43,811 nt of DNA, from positions 1-43,811 of the forward strand of contig NZ_LABY01000041.1 of assembly GCF_001043975.1 (NCBI RefSeq), given 5' to 3'. Below are positions 17,171 through 26,133 of the stretch, piece after piece. Every line of letters starts with the position of its first letter. The first letter of the stretch is position 1. Position numbers and translations under genes: made by a program. The notes beneath the pieces were generated by a model, which saw nothing but the letters and a program-made list of their open reading frames with translations, was not told the origin of the DNA and made no database searches. The DNA comes from Methylobacterium variabile. Its GTDB lineage: Bacteria; Pseudomonadota; Alphaproteobacteria; Rhizobiales; Beijerinckiaceae.

Positions 17171-18745
17171 ATGCGTGCGTGGTGGTTTGTCTGTATCGTG
17201 CTCGTAGCGGGAGCGTGCCTCGTGCGCTCCGCTGCGGCCGACAGCAAGCAGGGCGATCGCGTGGCGCTCCTGATCGGCAATGCGCAATATCCGGACAGCG
17301 ACTCCCCCCTGACCACGCCCGTTCAGGATGTCCGCGCCGTCGGCGCCGCGCTGCAACGCAAGGGATACACGGTCGACCTCGCCGAGAATACCGGCAAGCA
17401 GGCGATGCAGCAGGCGATCAATGCCTTCCTCGACAAGATCAAGCCCGGATCCACAGTCCTCTTCTATTTCTCCGGCTACGGCATCCAGGCCGGCAAGAAG
17501 AACTACCTGATCCCGACCGACGGCCAGATCTGGAGCGAGGCCGACCTGAGGCGGGACGGCGTGACCGTCGACTGGGTGATGGCGGAGATCGACCGGCGCG
17601 GCGCGGACCTGAAGTTCGTGGTGCTGGACGCGGCCAACCGCAACCCGTTCGAGCGGCGCTTCCGCGGCTTCTCGACCGGCCTCGCGCCGGTGACCGACCC
17701 ACCGGCCAACACCCTGGTGGTCTATTCCTCCGCCCCCGGCACCATGCTGCGCCCGGGCACCGGCACCCGCAGCACCTTCGCGGACGAGCTGGTCGGGCCG
17801 ATCGGCAGCGAAGGCCCGTCCCGTCCCGCCTTCGACAAGGCCCGGGCCGGCGTGTCGGCCGCGAGCCAGGGCGCGCAGGTCCCGTGGATCTTCTCGTCCC
17901 TGAAGGACGGGGCCGGCGGCGGCTGGTCGGACCCGCGCCCGGCCGCGGCCAAGCCCGTCAGGACGGAGCCGGCGCGGCCCGAAGCCGCCCGGACCACGCC
18001 CGAGCCCGCCAAGGTGGCGGAACCCGCGAAGGTGCCGGAACCCGTGAAGCCGCCGGCCGTCGCCGCCCTGGATCCGGCGGGGGATTTCGCGGTCGCCAAG
18101 CGCACCAACACCCGCCAGGCCTATCAGGACTTCGTCGCCCGCTACCCGACGGGCGCCTGGGCCGAGCGCGCCCGGGCCGAGATCGACCGGTTCGATGCCG
18201 CCAGCAAGCCGGCACCAGCCGACGTCCAGACGCTCACCTATTCCCGCGAGGACCTGCGCACGAAGGCCGAGCTGGACCGGGCTCTGGAGCGGGATCCGGC
18301 CAACGTTCCGGCGCTCTACCGCCGGGGCCAGCTCCACGCCATCCACCGCGAGTTCCGGGCGGCCATGGCGGATTTCGACGAGGTCATCCGCCTCAACCCG
18401 CAGGACGTCGAGGCCCTCAACAACCGCTGCTGGGTGCGGGCGATGATCGAGGAGCTCGACCGGGCCCTGCGCGACTGCAACGAGGCCCTCAAGCTGCGCC
18501 CCAACTTCCCGGACGCCCTCGACAGCCGGGGCCTGGTCAACCTCAAGATCGGGCTGCCCGGCATGGCGATCCGCGACTACGACGCTGCCCTGCGCAGCAA
18601 CGGCAAGCAGGCCTCGTCGCTCTACGGCCGCGGGCTCGCGCGCCTGCGCACGGGCGACACGCAGGAGGGCAACAGCGACATCAGCGACGCCCTGGCGATG
18701 GATCCGAGCGTCGCCAAGGAGTTCGCCCGATACGGAATCCGTTGA
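17171..18745 (+). CDS. Pseudocaspase (inactive caspase-fold) with C-terminal TPRs
   Basis: 524-residue exported protein. Signal peptide about 1-23. Residues about 28-250 form a caspase-like domain (DRVALLIGNAQYPD start), but the catalytic His is Tyr103 (FSGYGIQ instead of SGHG) and the catalytic Cys is Ala155 (VLDAANRN instead of DACR). It is therefore predicted to be catalytically dead. After a Pro/Ala linker (about 255-305), a helical segment around AYQDFVARYPTGAWAERA is followed by three or four tetratricopeptide repeats (about 375-515, with RGQLHAIHREFRAAM, NNRCWVRAMIEELDRAL and DSRGLVNLKIGLPGMAI). It is probably a scaffold, decoy or regulator of the active caspase at 4980-7301 or of the OmpA proteins next to it, by inference. 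GAGG lies 6 nt before the ATG. Confidence 0.88.
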   Translation: MRAWWFVCIVLVAGACLVRSAAADSKQGDRVALLIGNAQYPDSDSPLTTPVQDVRAVGAALQRKGYTVDLAENTGKQAMQQAINAFLDKIKPGSTVLFYFSGYGIQAGKKNYLIPTDGQIWSEADLRRDGVTVDWVMAEIDRRGADLKFVVLDAANRNPFERRFRGFSTGLAPVTDPPANTLVVYSSAPGTMLRPGTGTRSTFADELVGPIGSEGPSRPAFDKARAGVSAASQGAQVPWIFSSLKDGAGGGWSDPRPAAAKPVRTEPARPEAARTTPEPAKVAEPAKVPEPVKPPAVAALDPAGDFAVAKRTNTRQAYQDFVARYPTGAWAERARAEIDRFDAASKPAPADVQTLTYSREDLRTKAELDRALERDPANVPALYRRGQLHAIHREFRAAMADFDEVIRLNPQDVEALNNRCWVRAMIEELDRALRDCNEALKLRPNFPDALDSRGLVNLKIGLPGMAIRDYDAALRSNGKQASSLYGRGLARLRTGDTQEGNSDISDALAMDPSVAKEFARYGIR

Positions 18746-18896
18746 GCGGAGAGTCCAGAGATCCGCTCGACGCAACAAGGCCCCGTCCACACGGCGAAGA
18801 CCGGGGGCGAGGGCCGAGAGACGGTTCGATCAACGCGTAGCAACCCGTGACCCGCCGCAGGTCGTCCCGGCCTGCGGCCGCAGAAGGAGCATCCCG

Positions 18897-19541
18897 ATGA
18901 CCCGTGCCATCCTGTCCCGTCTCCCCGGCCGCACCGCTCTCCTGGCCGGCCTCCTGGTTCTGGGCTCGGCCGCCGCGCAGGCGCAGCCGGCGCCCTCGGA
19001 GGCGGATATCCTCAAGGCCCTCTCGCCCGAGAAGCCCCTGACCCGCAGCCTCTCGATGAGCGTGCGCGGCGAGGCCGGCGGCGGCATCGAGGACCGCGCC
19101 TTCCTCGACACGCTGCGCAACCGCACCTCGTTCTCGCCGGCGGAGCGGGAGAAGATCGCCGCCGCCTCGGCCGACAAGCCGAGCATCGATCTCGAGATCC
19201 CGTTCGACTACAACTCGTCGACGATCGGCCCGAAGGCCCTGCCGCTGGTCAAGAGCCTCGGCGCCGCCCTCGCCCGGCCCGAGCTGAAGGGCAACACCTT
19301 CCTGGTCGTCGGCCACACCGACGGCAAGGGCAAGGACCAGACCAACCAGGCCCTGTCCGAGCGCCGCGCCGAGGCGGTGCGGCAGTACATCATCCAGAAC
19401 TACGGCGTGCCGAGCGCCAACCTCGTCGCAGTCGGCTACGGCAAGAGCCACCTGAAGGACAACGGCAACCCGCTCGCGGCGGTCAACCGCCGGGTGACCG
19501 CGGTCAACATGTCGGGCGTGAAGTCGGCCTCGCGCTACTGA
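18897..19541 (+). CDS. OmpA-family protein, second copy
   Basis: 214 residues with a signal peptide (about 1-30, ending AAAQAQ). An N-terminal region of about 65 residues precedes an OmpA C-terminal domain at about 95-205: IDLEIPFDYNSSTIGPKAL, VVGHTDGKGKDQTN, LSERRAEAVRQYI, VGYGKSHLKDNGNP and NRRVTAV. The peptidoglycan-binding Asp and Arg are present. AAGGAG lies 9 nt before the ATG. It follows the pseudocaspase gene by 151 nt in the same direction and may be partly co-transcribed. It differs from the first OmpA protein in its N-terminal part, so it is not a recent duplicate. Confidence 0.9.
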   Translation: MTRAILSRLPGRTALLAGLLVLGSAAAQAQPAPSEADILKALSPEKPLTRSLSMSVRGEAGGGIEDRAFLDTLRNRTSFSPAEREKIAAASADKPSIDLEIPFDYNSSTIGPKALPLVKSLGAALARPELKGNTFLVVGHTDGKGKDQTNQALSERRAEAVRQYIIQNYGVPSANLVAVGYGKSHLKDNGNPLAAVNRRVTAVNMSGVKSASRY

Positions 19542-19555
19542 CGGCCCCGGCGATC

Positions 19556-19580
19556 CCCGCCGCCTCCAGGAGGCGGCGGG
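19556..19580 (+). terminator. GC hairpin after the second OmpA-family gene
   Basis: CCCGCCGCCT and AGGCGGCGGG form a 10-bp stem with a CCAGG loop, 15 nt after the stop codon. There is no T tract, so this may be only an attenuating hairpin. Confidence 0.4.
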
Positions 19581-19643
19581 CCATTCCACGACCTTGCCCG
19601 AACCCGGCGCCGCGGGCGTCCCCTCGAGAGCGTCGAGCCGTCC

Positions 19644-20510
19644 ATGTCTCGTGACCGTCTTCGGACCGCGCCCGCCGCCGCGTGGCTCCTCGCCGCCGGG
19701 CTCGCCCTGCCCGGCGCCGCCGCGGCGGCCGGGGTGCCGGACACGCCCCCCGCCACCGCCCAGGCCCGGAGGGCCTGCTTCTCCGATGCCGTGCGGGTCA
19801 CCGGCTACGTGATGCCCCGGCGCGACGCCTACCTGGCCTTCCCGGTCGAGGGATACCGCGTCGCCGAGGTGCTCGCGCAGGAGGGCGACGCCGTGACCGC
19901 AGGGCAGGAGCTGGTGCGCCTCGCCCGCGTCGCGCCCGACGATCCGTCCGCCGCATCGGCGGCCCGCCTGCCGGCGAACCTCGCGCTCAAGGCCCCGGAG
20001 GCGGGGATCGTGGGCCGCAGCACCGCCCAGGTCGGCGCCCTCACGGGCCCGCAGGCGGAGCCTCTGATGCGCGTCATCACCGACCGGGAGCTCGACCTCA
20101 TGGTGCAGGTGCCGAGCCTCTACGTCACCCGGGTGCGCCAAGGGGCCACCGCCCGCATCCAGACCGATGCCGGCGCATCCCTGCGCGGGGAGGTCCGGGT
20201 GCCGGCGACCGACGTCGATCCGGCGACGCAGTTCGGCCGGGCGCTCGTCTCGCTGCCCGCCGGCTCCGGGCTGCGGCCGGGCCAGTTCGCCCGGGCCCTG
20301 GTGGACACGGCCTCGAGCTGCGGCATCGCCGTGCCGCGCTCCGCCCTCCTGCGCCGCAGCGACCAGACCAGCGTGCAGGTGGTCGCCCGCGACGGCCGCG
20401 TCGACACCCGCCGGGTCACCATCGGCTTCTCGTCGGAGGACGAGGTCGAGGTCCGCAGCGGGCTCGCCGAGGGCGAGGCGGTGGTTGTCAACGCCGGCGC
20501 GACCTTCTGA
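19644..20510 (+). CDS. RND efflux periplasmic adaptor subunit, short form
   Basis: 288 residues. Signal peptide about 1-29 (WLLAAGLALPGAAAA). The lipoyl-like part reads VTGYVMPRRDAYLAF, GDAVTAGQELVRLA and LKAPEAGIVGRS; the beta-barrel part reads ARIQTDAGASLRGEV; the last domain reads VTIGFSSEDEVEVRSGL. As in the paralogue at 1897-2922, the hairpin between the lipoyl halves is nearly absent, and two Cys are conserved (ACFSD and SSCG). The RND pump starts 49 nt downstream, so this adaptor most likely works with it. No outer-membrane TolC-type gene is present in the window. Confidence 0.88.
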   Translation: MSRDRLRTAPAAAWLLAAGLALPGAAAAAGVPDTPPATAQARRACFSDAVRVTGYVMPRRDAYLAFPVEGYRVAEVLAQEGDAVTAGQELVRLARVAPDDPSAASAARLPANLALKAPEAGIVGRSTAQVGALTGPQAEPLMRVITDRELDLMVQVPSLYVTRVRQGATARIQTDAGASLRGEVRVPATDVDPATQFGRALVSLPAGSGLRPGQFARALVDTASSCGIAVPRSALLRRSDQTSVQVVARDGRVDTRRVTIGFSSEDEVEVRSGLAEGEAVVVNAGATF

Positions 20511-20559
20511 CGGCACCAACCCTTCCCTGATCCGACCATCAACCGAGGCGAGGTCGCCC

Positions 20560-23500
20560 TTGTCCCTGAACGTCTCCTCCTGGGCGATCCGCCAGCCGCT
20601 GCCCTCGATCCTGATCTCTCTCATCCTGCTGATCCTCGGCTGGATGAGCTTCACCAAGCTGCCGATCACCCGGCTGCCCTCGGCGGACATCCCGATCATC
20701 TCGGTGGCGGTGGCGCAGTTCGGGGCAGCGCCGGCGGAGCTGGAGACCCAGGTCACCAAGACGATCGAGGACGGCGTCTCCGGCGTCGAGGGCGTGCGCC
20801 ACATCTCCTCGACCGTCACCGACGGCATCTCGGTGACGACGGTGCAGTTCCGCCTCGAGACCAACACCGACCGGGCCCTCAACGACGTCAAGGACGCCAT
20901 CACCCGCATCCAGGCCGACCTGCCGCGCAACGCCGAGACGCCGCTGATCCAGCGGGTCGACGTCGTCGGCCTGCCGATCGTGACCTACGCGGCGGCGGCG
21001 CCGGGCAAGACTCCCGAGCAGCTGTCCTGGTTCGTCGACACCGTGGTCAAGCGGCGCCTGCAGAGCATCCGGGGCGTCGCGCAGTTCGAGACCATCGGCG
21101 GCGTCGAGCGCGAGATCCTGGTCTCCCTCGATCCCGACCGCCTCCAGGCCTTCGGCCTCACCGCCGTCGACGTCAGCCGGCGCCTGCGCGGCATCAACGT
21201 CGACGTGGCGGGGGGGCGCACCCAGCTCGGCGGCCAGGATTACGCCATCCGGGCGCTCGCCGGCGCCCGCTCCCTCGACGAGCTGAAGGGCGTGATGATC
21301 CCGCTCGCCACCGGCGGGCAGATCCGGCTGCAGGATCTCGGCGTCGTCACCGACACGGTGGCGGACCGGCGCACCTTCGCGAGCCTCGACGCCAAGCCCG
21401 TCGTGGCCTTCGGCATCAAGCGCGCGAAGGGCGCCAGCGACGTGGTCGTGGCCAAGGCCGTGCAGGCGAAGGTCGACCAGATCCAGGAGGAGTACCCGGA
21501 CGTCAAGCTGACGCTCATCGACACCTCGGTCGACTACACGGTCGGCAACTACGAGGCCGCGATCAAGACCCTGTTCGAGGGTGCGGCGCTCGCCGTGATC
21601 GTGGTGTTCCTGTTCCTGCGCAACCTGCGCACCACGATCATCGTGGCGGTGTCGCTGCCCCTGTCGATCTTCCCGGCCTTCTGGGCCATGGACATGCTCG
21701 GCTTCTCGCTCAACCTCGTGAGCTTCCTCGCCGTCACCCTTTCGACCGGCATCCTGGTCGACGATTCGATCGTCGAGATCGAGAACATCGTCCGCCACAT
21801 CCGCATGGGCAAGTCGCCCTACCAGGCGGCGATCGACGCCGCCGACGAGATCGGGCTCGCGGTCATCGCGATCAGCTTCACCATTGTGGCGATCTTCGCG
21901 CCGGCGAGCTTCATGGGCGGCATCGCCGGCCAGTTCTTCAAGCAGTTCGGCATCACGATCGCCGTGCAGGTGCTGTTCTCATTGCTCGCCGCACGCTTCG
22001 TCACGCCGATGCTCGCCGCCTACATCATGAAGCCGGAGGTGCACGAGGAGAAGCCGCCGGGCCGGGTCGAGCGGGCCTATGTCTGGCTCGTCACCAAGTC
22101 GGTGAAGTACTACTTCCTCACCGTGCTCCTCGGCATCGGCCTGTTCGCCGCCTCGATCGCCAGCATGCGGCTCCTCTCCGAGGGCTTCCTGCCGGCCCAG
22201 GACACCGCCCGCTCGCTGCTCTCGATCGAGCTGCCGCCGGGCTCCCTCGTCTCCGACACCCAGCGGGTCACCGACCGCATCGTCACCGAGCTGCACAAGA
22301 TCCCGGAGGTGAAGAGCGTCTTCGTCAACGGCGGGCGCGTGCCGCAGGGCACCGCCGAGGTGCGCCGCGCCTCCCTGATCCTGAACTATACCAACAAGTC
22401 CGAGCGCACGGTCACGCAGCACGCCCTCGAGCAGCAGGTGGAGCGGCGGCTCCAGGAGATCCCGGACATCCGCTACTGGTTCGTGGACGAGAACGGCCTG
22501 CGCGCCATCTCGCTCGTGGTCAACGGCCAGGACAGCCGCACGGTGGCGAGCGTGGCCAACGAGCTCGCCAACCAGATGCGGCGCCTGCCGACGGTGGCCA
22601 ACGTGATCTCGGGCGCCACCCTCGACCGGCCGGAGCTGCGCATCCGCCCGCGGATGGACCTCGCGGCCCGTTTCGGCATCACCGCCGACACGCTGTCGGA
22701 GACGATCCGCGTCGCCACCATCGGCGATGTCGGCCCGGCGCTCGCCAAGTTCGACGCCGGCGACCGGCTGGTCCCGGTCCGGGTCCAGCTCGACGACAAC
22801 GCCCGGCTCAACTGGTCGGTCATCGAGGGCCTGCGCATCCCGAGCCCGGCCGCCAAGGGCGGCGTGCCGCTCTCGGCCGTGGCCGACCTCAGCTTCCAGG
22901 ACGGACCGGCCAACATCGCGCGCTACGACCGCGAGCGCCAGGCCACGGTGGCAGCGGACCTCGTCGGCACCGCGGCCCTCGGCGACGTGCTCAAGAGCAT
23001 CGACGCTCTGCCGGTGATGAAGAACCTGCCCAAGGGCGTGCAGGTGAGCCAGTCGGGCGATGCGGAGAACCTCGCCGAGCTCTCCGCGGGCTTCGCCGAG
23101 GTGATGCAGGCGGGCCTGCTGATGGTCTACGCCGTGCTCGTGATGCTGTTCGGCTCGTTCCTGCACCCGATCACCATCCTGTTCTCCCTGCCGCTCTCCC
23201 TCGGCGGTGCCGTGATGGCGCTCCTCATCACCGGCAAGCAGCTCACCACGCCGGTCTGGATCGGCATCCTGATGCTGATGGGCATCGTCACCAAGAACGC
23301 GATCATGCTGGTGGAATTCGCCATCGAGGCGATGCGCCACGGCATGGACCGCAACGAGGCGATCATCGATGCCGGCCGCAAGCGCGCCCGGCCGATCGTG
23401 ATGACCACCATCGCCATGGTGGCCGGCATGGTGCCGAGCGCCCTCGCGGTCGGGGCCGGCGGCGAGTTCCGCTCGCCGATGGCGATCGCGGTGATCGGCG

Positions 23501-23700
23501 GCCTCTTGTTCTCGACGATCCTGTCGCTGATCTTCGTGCCGGCGGTGTTCTGCCTGATGTGCGTCATCTCCGACCTGCCGAAGCGGCTCTATCGCGGGGT
23601 CGCGGCCCGGACCGGGCGCCTGCGCGCGGGCCGGTCCAAGAGCAAGGACGCGGCGGCCGGCGAGGCCCCGCCCGGCGGGCTGGCGACGCCGGGAGAGTGA
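20560..23700 (+). CDS. RND-family efflux transporter permease (HAE1/AcrB-like)
   Basis: 1046-residue inner-membrane proton-driven pump with twelve expected membrane helices and two large periplasmic loops. The N-terminus MSLNVSSWAIRQPLPSI is typical. Proton-relay residues are present: Asp401-Asp402 in GILVDDSIVEIEN and Lys912 in TKNAIMLVEFA. The GGIAGQFFKQFGITIAVQV stretch and the duplicated second half fit the family. The start is TTG 20560 (GAGGCGAGG upstream), because no ATG or GTG lies at the conserved N-terminus. The substrate is unknown. It forms an operon with the adaptor upstream; an outer-membrane channel must come from elsewhere. Confidence 0.95.
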   Translation: MSLNVSSWAIRQPLPSILISLILLILGWMSFTKLPITRLPSADIPIISVAVAQFGAAPAELETQVTKTIEDGVSGVEGVRHISSTVTDGISVTTVQFRLETNTDRALNDVKDAITRIQADLPRNAETPLIQRVDVVGLPIVTYAAAAPGKTPEQLSWFVDTVVKRRLQSIRGVAQFETIGGVEREILVSLDPDRLQAFGLTAVDVSRRLRGINVDVAGGRTQLGGQDYAIRALAGARSLDELKGVMIPLATGGQIRLQDLGVVTDTVADRRTFASLDAKPVVAFGIKRAKGASDVVVAKAVQAKVDQIQEEYPDVKLTLIDTSVDYTVGNYEAAIKTLFEGAALAVIVVFLFLRNLRTTIIVAVSLPLSIFPAFWAMDMLGFSLNLVSFLAVTLSTGILVDDSIVEIENIVRHIRMGKSPYQAAIDAADEIGLAVIAISFTIVAIFAPASFMGGIAGQFFKQFGITIAVQVLFSLLAARFVTPMLAAYIMKPEVHEEKPPGRVERAYVWLVTKSVKYYFLTVLLGIGLFAASIASMRLLSEGFLPAQDTARSLLSIELPPGSLVSDTQRVTDRIVTELHKIPEVKSVFVNGGRVPQGTAEVRRASLILNYTNKSERTVTQHALEQQVERRLQEIPDIRYWFVDENGLRAISLVVNGQDSRTVASVANELANQMRRLPTVANVISGATLDRPELRIRPRMDLAARFGITADTLSETIRVATIGDVGPALAKFDAGDRLVPVRVQLDDNARLNWSVIEGLRIPSPAAKGGVPLSAVADLSFQDGPANIARYDRERQATVAADLVGTAALGDVLKSIDALPVMKNLPKGVQVSQSGDAENLAELSAGFAEVMQAGLLMVYAVLVMLFGSFLHPITILFSLPLSLGGAVMALLITGKQLTTPVWIGILMLMGIVTKNAIMLVEFAIEAMRHGMDRNEAIIDAGRKRARPIVMTTIAMVAGMVPSALAVGAGGEFRSPMAIAVIGGLLFSTILSLIFVPAVFCLMCVISDLPKRLYRGVAARTGRLRAGRSKSKDAAAGEAPPGGLATPGE

Positions 23701-23933
23701 CGCGACCGTCCGGAATGCTCCGGACACCGCATCGCGCCATCCGCGCGCCCTGACACATCCGGGAGATCGCACTCCCGGCCTGTGCCGCGCCCGCCGAGCG
23801 CGGGTCCGCCCGGGGCCCGGTGCGGTGGTGCCCGGCTTTTCTCCCGCCGGCGCGCGTGGGGGCGGCCAAACCGGCACGGATCGGGCATAGAGGCGCGTCT
23901 CGGGGGGCAGGCACGGGAAGGACGCGACGTCGC

Positions 23934-25067
23934 ATGAACACGGAATCCGCCGGCCGGGTGCTCGTCGCCGGGGGCGGCATCGCCGGCCTCGCCGTCCGCC
24001 GCGCCCTGTCCCAGCGCGGCAGCCCCTCGCTCACGCTCGAGCGTCGCGGGGTGCAGACGGATGCGGGGCTCGCCATCAACCTGCCCGGCAACGCGGTGCA
24101 CGCCCTGGCCCAGCTCGGCCTGCTGGGACCCTTGCGCGCGGTCGGGTCGCGGGTGCGCCGGCGCGAGTACCGGACCGAGCGCGACCGCCTCCTCTTCGCC
24201 GTCGACGAGGAGGCGTTCTGGGGCGTCGAGACCGGCCCGCACTGCCTGCGGCGGGCCGACCTGCTGCGCATGCTGCAAGCCGACCTCCCGCCTGACGACG
24301 TCCGGCGAGGCACCGGGATCGCCGCGATCCGGCCGGAGCCGCAGGGGGTCGCGGTCGATCTCGAGGACGGGTCGACCGAGGCCGGCGGCCTGCTCGTCGG
24401 AGCGGACGGCGTACACTCGACGGTCCGCCGCGGCCTGTTCGGGGGCGGAGGCCCCGGCGCGGCCGTGCTGGCCACGCAGAGCTGGCGCTTCATGACGCCC
24501 AACCCGGGCGTCGACGCCTGGACGCTGTGGGCCGGGGCCGGGGCCCTGTTCCTGCTCATCCCCGTCGACCGCGGCGAGGCCTACGGGTGGGTCTCGGCCG
24601 GCCTGGGTCCGGACGCGGGGGCCGATCCGGCGGCGCTGCGTGCCGCCTTCGCGCCGTTCCCGCGCCTCGTGCGCGACACGCTCGACGCGGCCCTGTCGCG
24701 ACCCGCGGCGATCTATCATTCGCCCCTGGAGGAGGTCCGCATCCCGGCCTGGACCCGCGACCGCACCGTCCTGGTGGGCGACGCGGCGCACGCGACCGCC
24801 CCGGTCTGGGCCCAGGGCGCCGCCCTCGCCCTTGAGGACGCCCTGGTGCTCGCCGGACTGCTGTCCGGACGCGCGGACTGGGACCGCATCGGCGCGGAGT
24901 ACGAGCGGCTGCGCCGGCCCCGGGTCGCGCATGTCCAGACCATGACCGATCGCCTGTCGCGCACCGCGCGGATCCCGAGCTGGGCGAGGAACCTGCTGCT
25001 CCCGAAGATCGGGCCGCGGAGCTACCGGGCCACCTACGGCCCGCTTCGCGCGCCAGCGGGGGTCTGA
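23934..25067 (+). CDS. FAD-dependent monooxygenase (PHBH-like)
   Basis: 377 residues. A Rossmann dinucleotide-binding motif lies at the N-terminus (VLVAGGGIAGLAVRRAL), followed by a DG-type motif GADGVHSTVRRG (about 156-167) and the FAD-ribityl motif VGDAAHATAPVWAQGAALA (about 278-296), then EDALVLAGLL. This is the order seen in group A flavoprotein aromatic hydroxylases. The substrate cannot be read from the sequence. ATG 23934 sits directly before the Rossmann strand; the Shine-Dalgarno (GGAAGGA) is rather distant. It stands alone and ends 55 nt from the convergent TRAP gene. Confidence 0.88.
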   Translation: MNTESAGRVLVAGGGIAGLAVRRALSQRGSPSLTLERRGVQTDAGLAINLPGNAVHALAQLGLLGPLRAVGSRVRRREYRTERDRLLFAVDEEAFWGVETGPHCLRRADLLRMLQADLPPDDVRRGTGIAAIRPEPQGVAVDLEDGSTEAGGLLVGADGVHSTVRRGLFGGGGPGAAVLATQSWRFMTPNPGVDAWTLWAGAGALFLLIPVDRGEAYGWVSAGLGPDAGADPAALRAAFAPFPRLVRDTLDAALSRPAAIYHSPLEEVRIPAWTRDRTVLVGDAAHATAPVWAQGAALALEDALVLAGLLSGRADWDRIGAEYERLRRPRVAHVQTMTDRLSRTARIPSWARNLLLPKIGPRSYRATYGPLRAPAGV

Positions 25068-25122
25068 CGACTTTCGCGAGCCCCCGGTGGGAACGACGGA
25101 CCGGGAGCCCCAGGCGTCACGC

Positions 25123-26133
25123 TCACAGCGGACCCGTGAACTGCTCGAGTGCCCCCCACGCCTCGGGCCCGAACTTCGCCTTCCACTCGGCGTAGTAGCC
25201 GGCCTTCACCAGGGCCTCCCGGAAGGGCGCGCGGTCCGGCGTGTTGATGACGAGGCCCTTCGCCCGGAGCCGCGCCTCGCCCTCGGCGTTCATGCGCGAG
25301 AAGGCCTGCCGCTGCCGCTCGACCGCCGCGTCGAAGTGCCGGCCGATCAGCTCCTGCGCGTCGCGGGGAAGCCCGTCCCAGGTCCGGCCATGGGCGAGGA
25401 TCCACAGCCCGTCCCAGCTGTGCCCGGTCCGCGAGAGGTACTTCTGGACCTCGTAGACCTTCGTCGCCTCGATCTGCGGCAGCGAGTTCTCCATCCCGTC
25501 GGCCACCCGCGTCTGCAGGGCGGCGTAGGTCTCGGCGAGGTTGATGGTGGTCGGGGAGGCGCCGAGGGCCTTGAACAGGGAGGTCAGCAGCGGGCTCGGC
25601 GGCACCCGGATCTTCAGGCCCTGCAGGTCGGACACCGCCGTGATCGGCCTGACGCCGGTGATCACGTCGCGAAAGCCGTTGTCGACGACGCGGAAGGCCC
25701 GCAGCCCGAACCGGCCGAGCGCCTCCCGGATGCGCTCGCTCAACGGTCCCCCGTCGAGGGCGGCCCAGAGCGGCACGTAGCCCGGGAAGGCGTAGGCGAC
25801 GCCCGGGATCCCGGCGAGCGGCGCCAGGGTCTGCAGCGAGCTCGCCGAGGTGAGGGTGAACGCGATGGCGCCGGAGCGCAGCTGCGACTGCATGCTCAGC
25901 TCGCTGCCGAGCTGGCTGTCGGGATAGAGCGTGATGTCGATCCGGCCGTTGCTCTCGGCCCGAATGGCGTCGAGCGCCTCGACGAGGCAGGTCGTGGCCG
26001 GGTGGTGCTGGGGCATCGGCGAGCCCATGCTCAGGCGCAGGGCCGTCGCCTCGGCCCGCACCGATGGTGAGGCGAGGGGAGCGAGGAGCAGGCCGGCCCC
26101 CACCCGCTGCATGACCGTTCTGCGCGTCGGCAT
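25123..26133 (-). CDS. TRAP transporter substrate-binding protein (DctP family), orphan
   Basis: 336 residues. The N-terminus PTRRTVMQRVGAGLLLAPLA resembles a twin-arginine-type signal, with RR followed by a hydrophobic stretch ending near VRA. The mature part has DctP features: LRLSMGSPMPQHHP, SQLGSELSMQSQLRSGAI, LQGLKIRVPPSPL (the conserved Arg binds the substrate carboxylate) and AETYAALQTRVADGMEN. Its ligand is probably an organic acid. DctQ and DctM membrane subunits are not in the window, so it must use a distant transporter or act as an orphan sensor component. Confidence 0.9.
   Translation of the reverse strand: MPTRRTVMQRVGAGLLLAPLASPSVRAEATALRLSMGSPMPQHHPATTCLVEALDAIRAESNGRIDITLYPDSQLGSELSMQSQLRSGAIAFTLTSASSLQTLAPLAGIPGVAYAFPGYVPLWAALDGGPLSERIREALGRFGLRAFRVVDNGFRDVITGVRPITAVSDLQGLKIRVPPSPLLTSLFKALGASPTTINLAETYAALQTRVADGMENSLPQIEATKVYEVQKYLSRTGHSWDGLWILAHGRTWDGLPRDAQELIGRHFDAAVERQRQAFSRMNAEGEARLRAKGLVINTPDRAPFREALVKAGYYAEWKAKFGPEAWGALEQFTGPL

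Noticed and set aside
18681..23877. Long minus-strand frames across the OmpA, adaptor and RND genes
   Set aside because: They have no domain character and are explained by the codon bias of the plus-strand genes.
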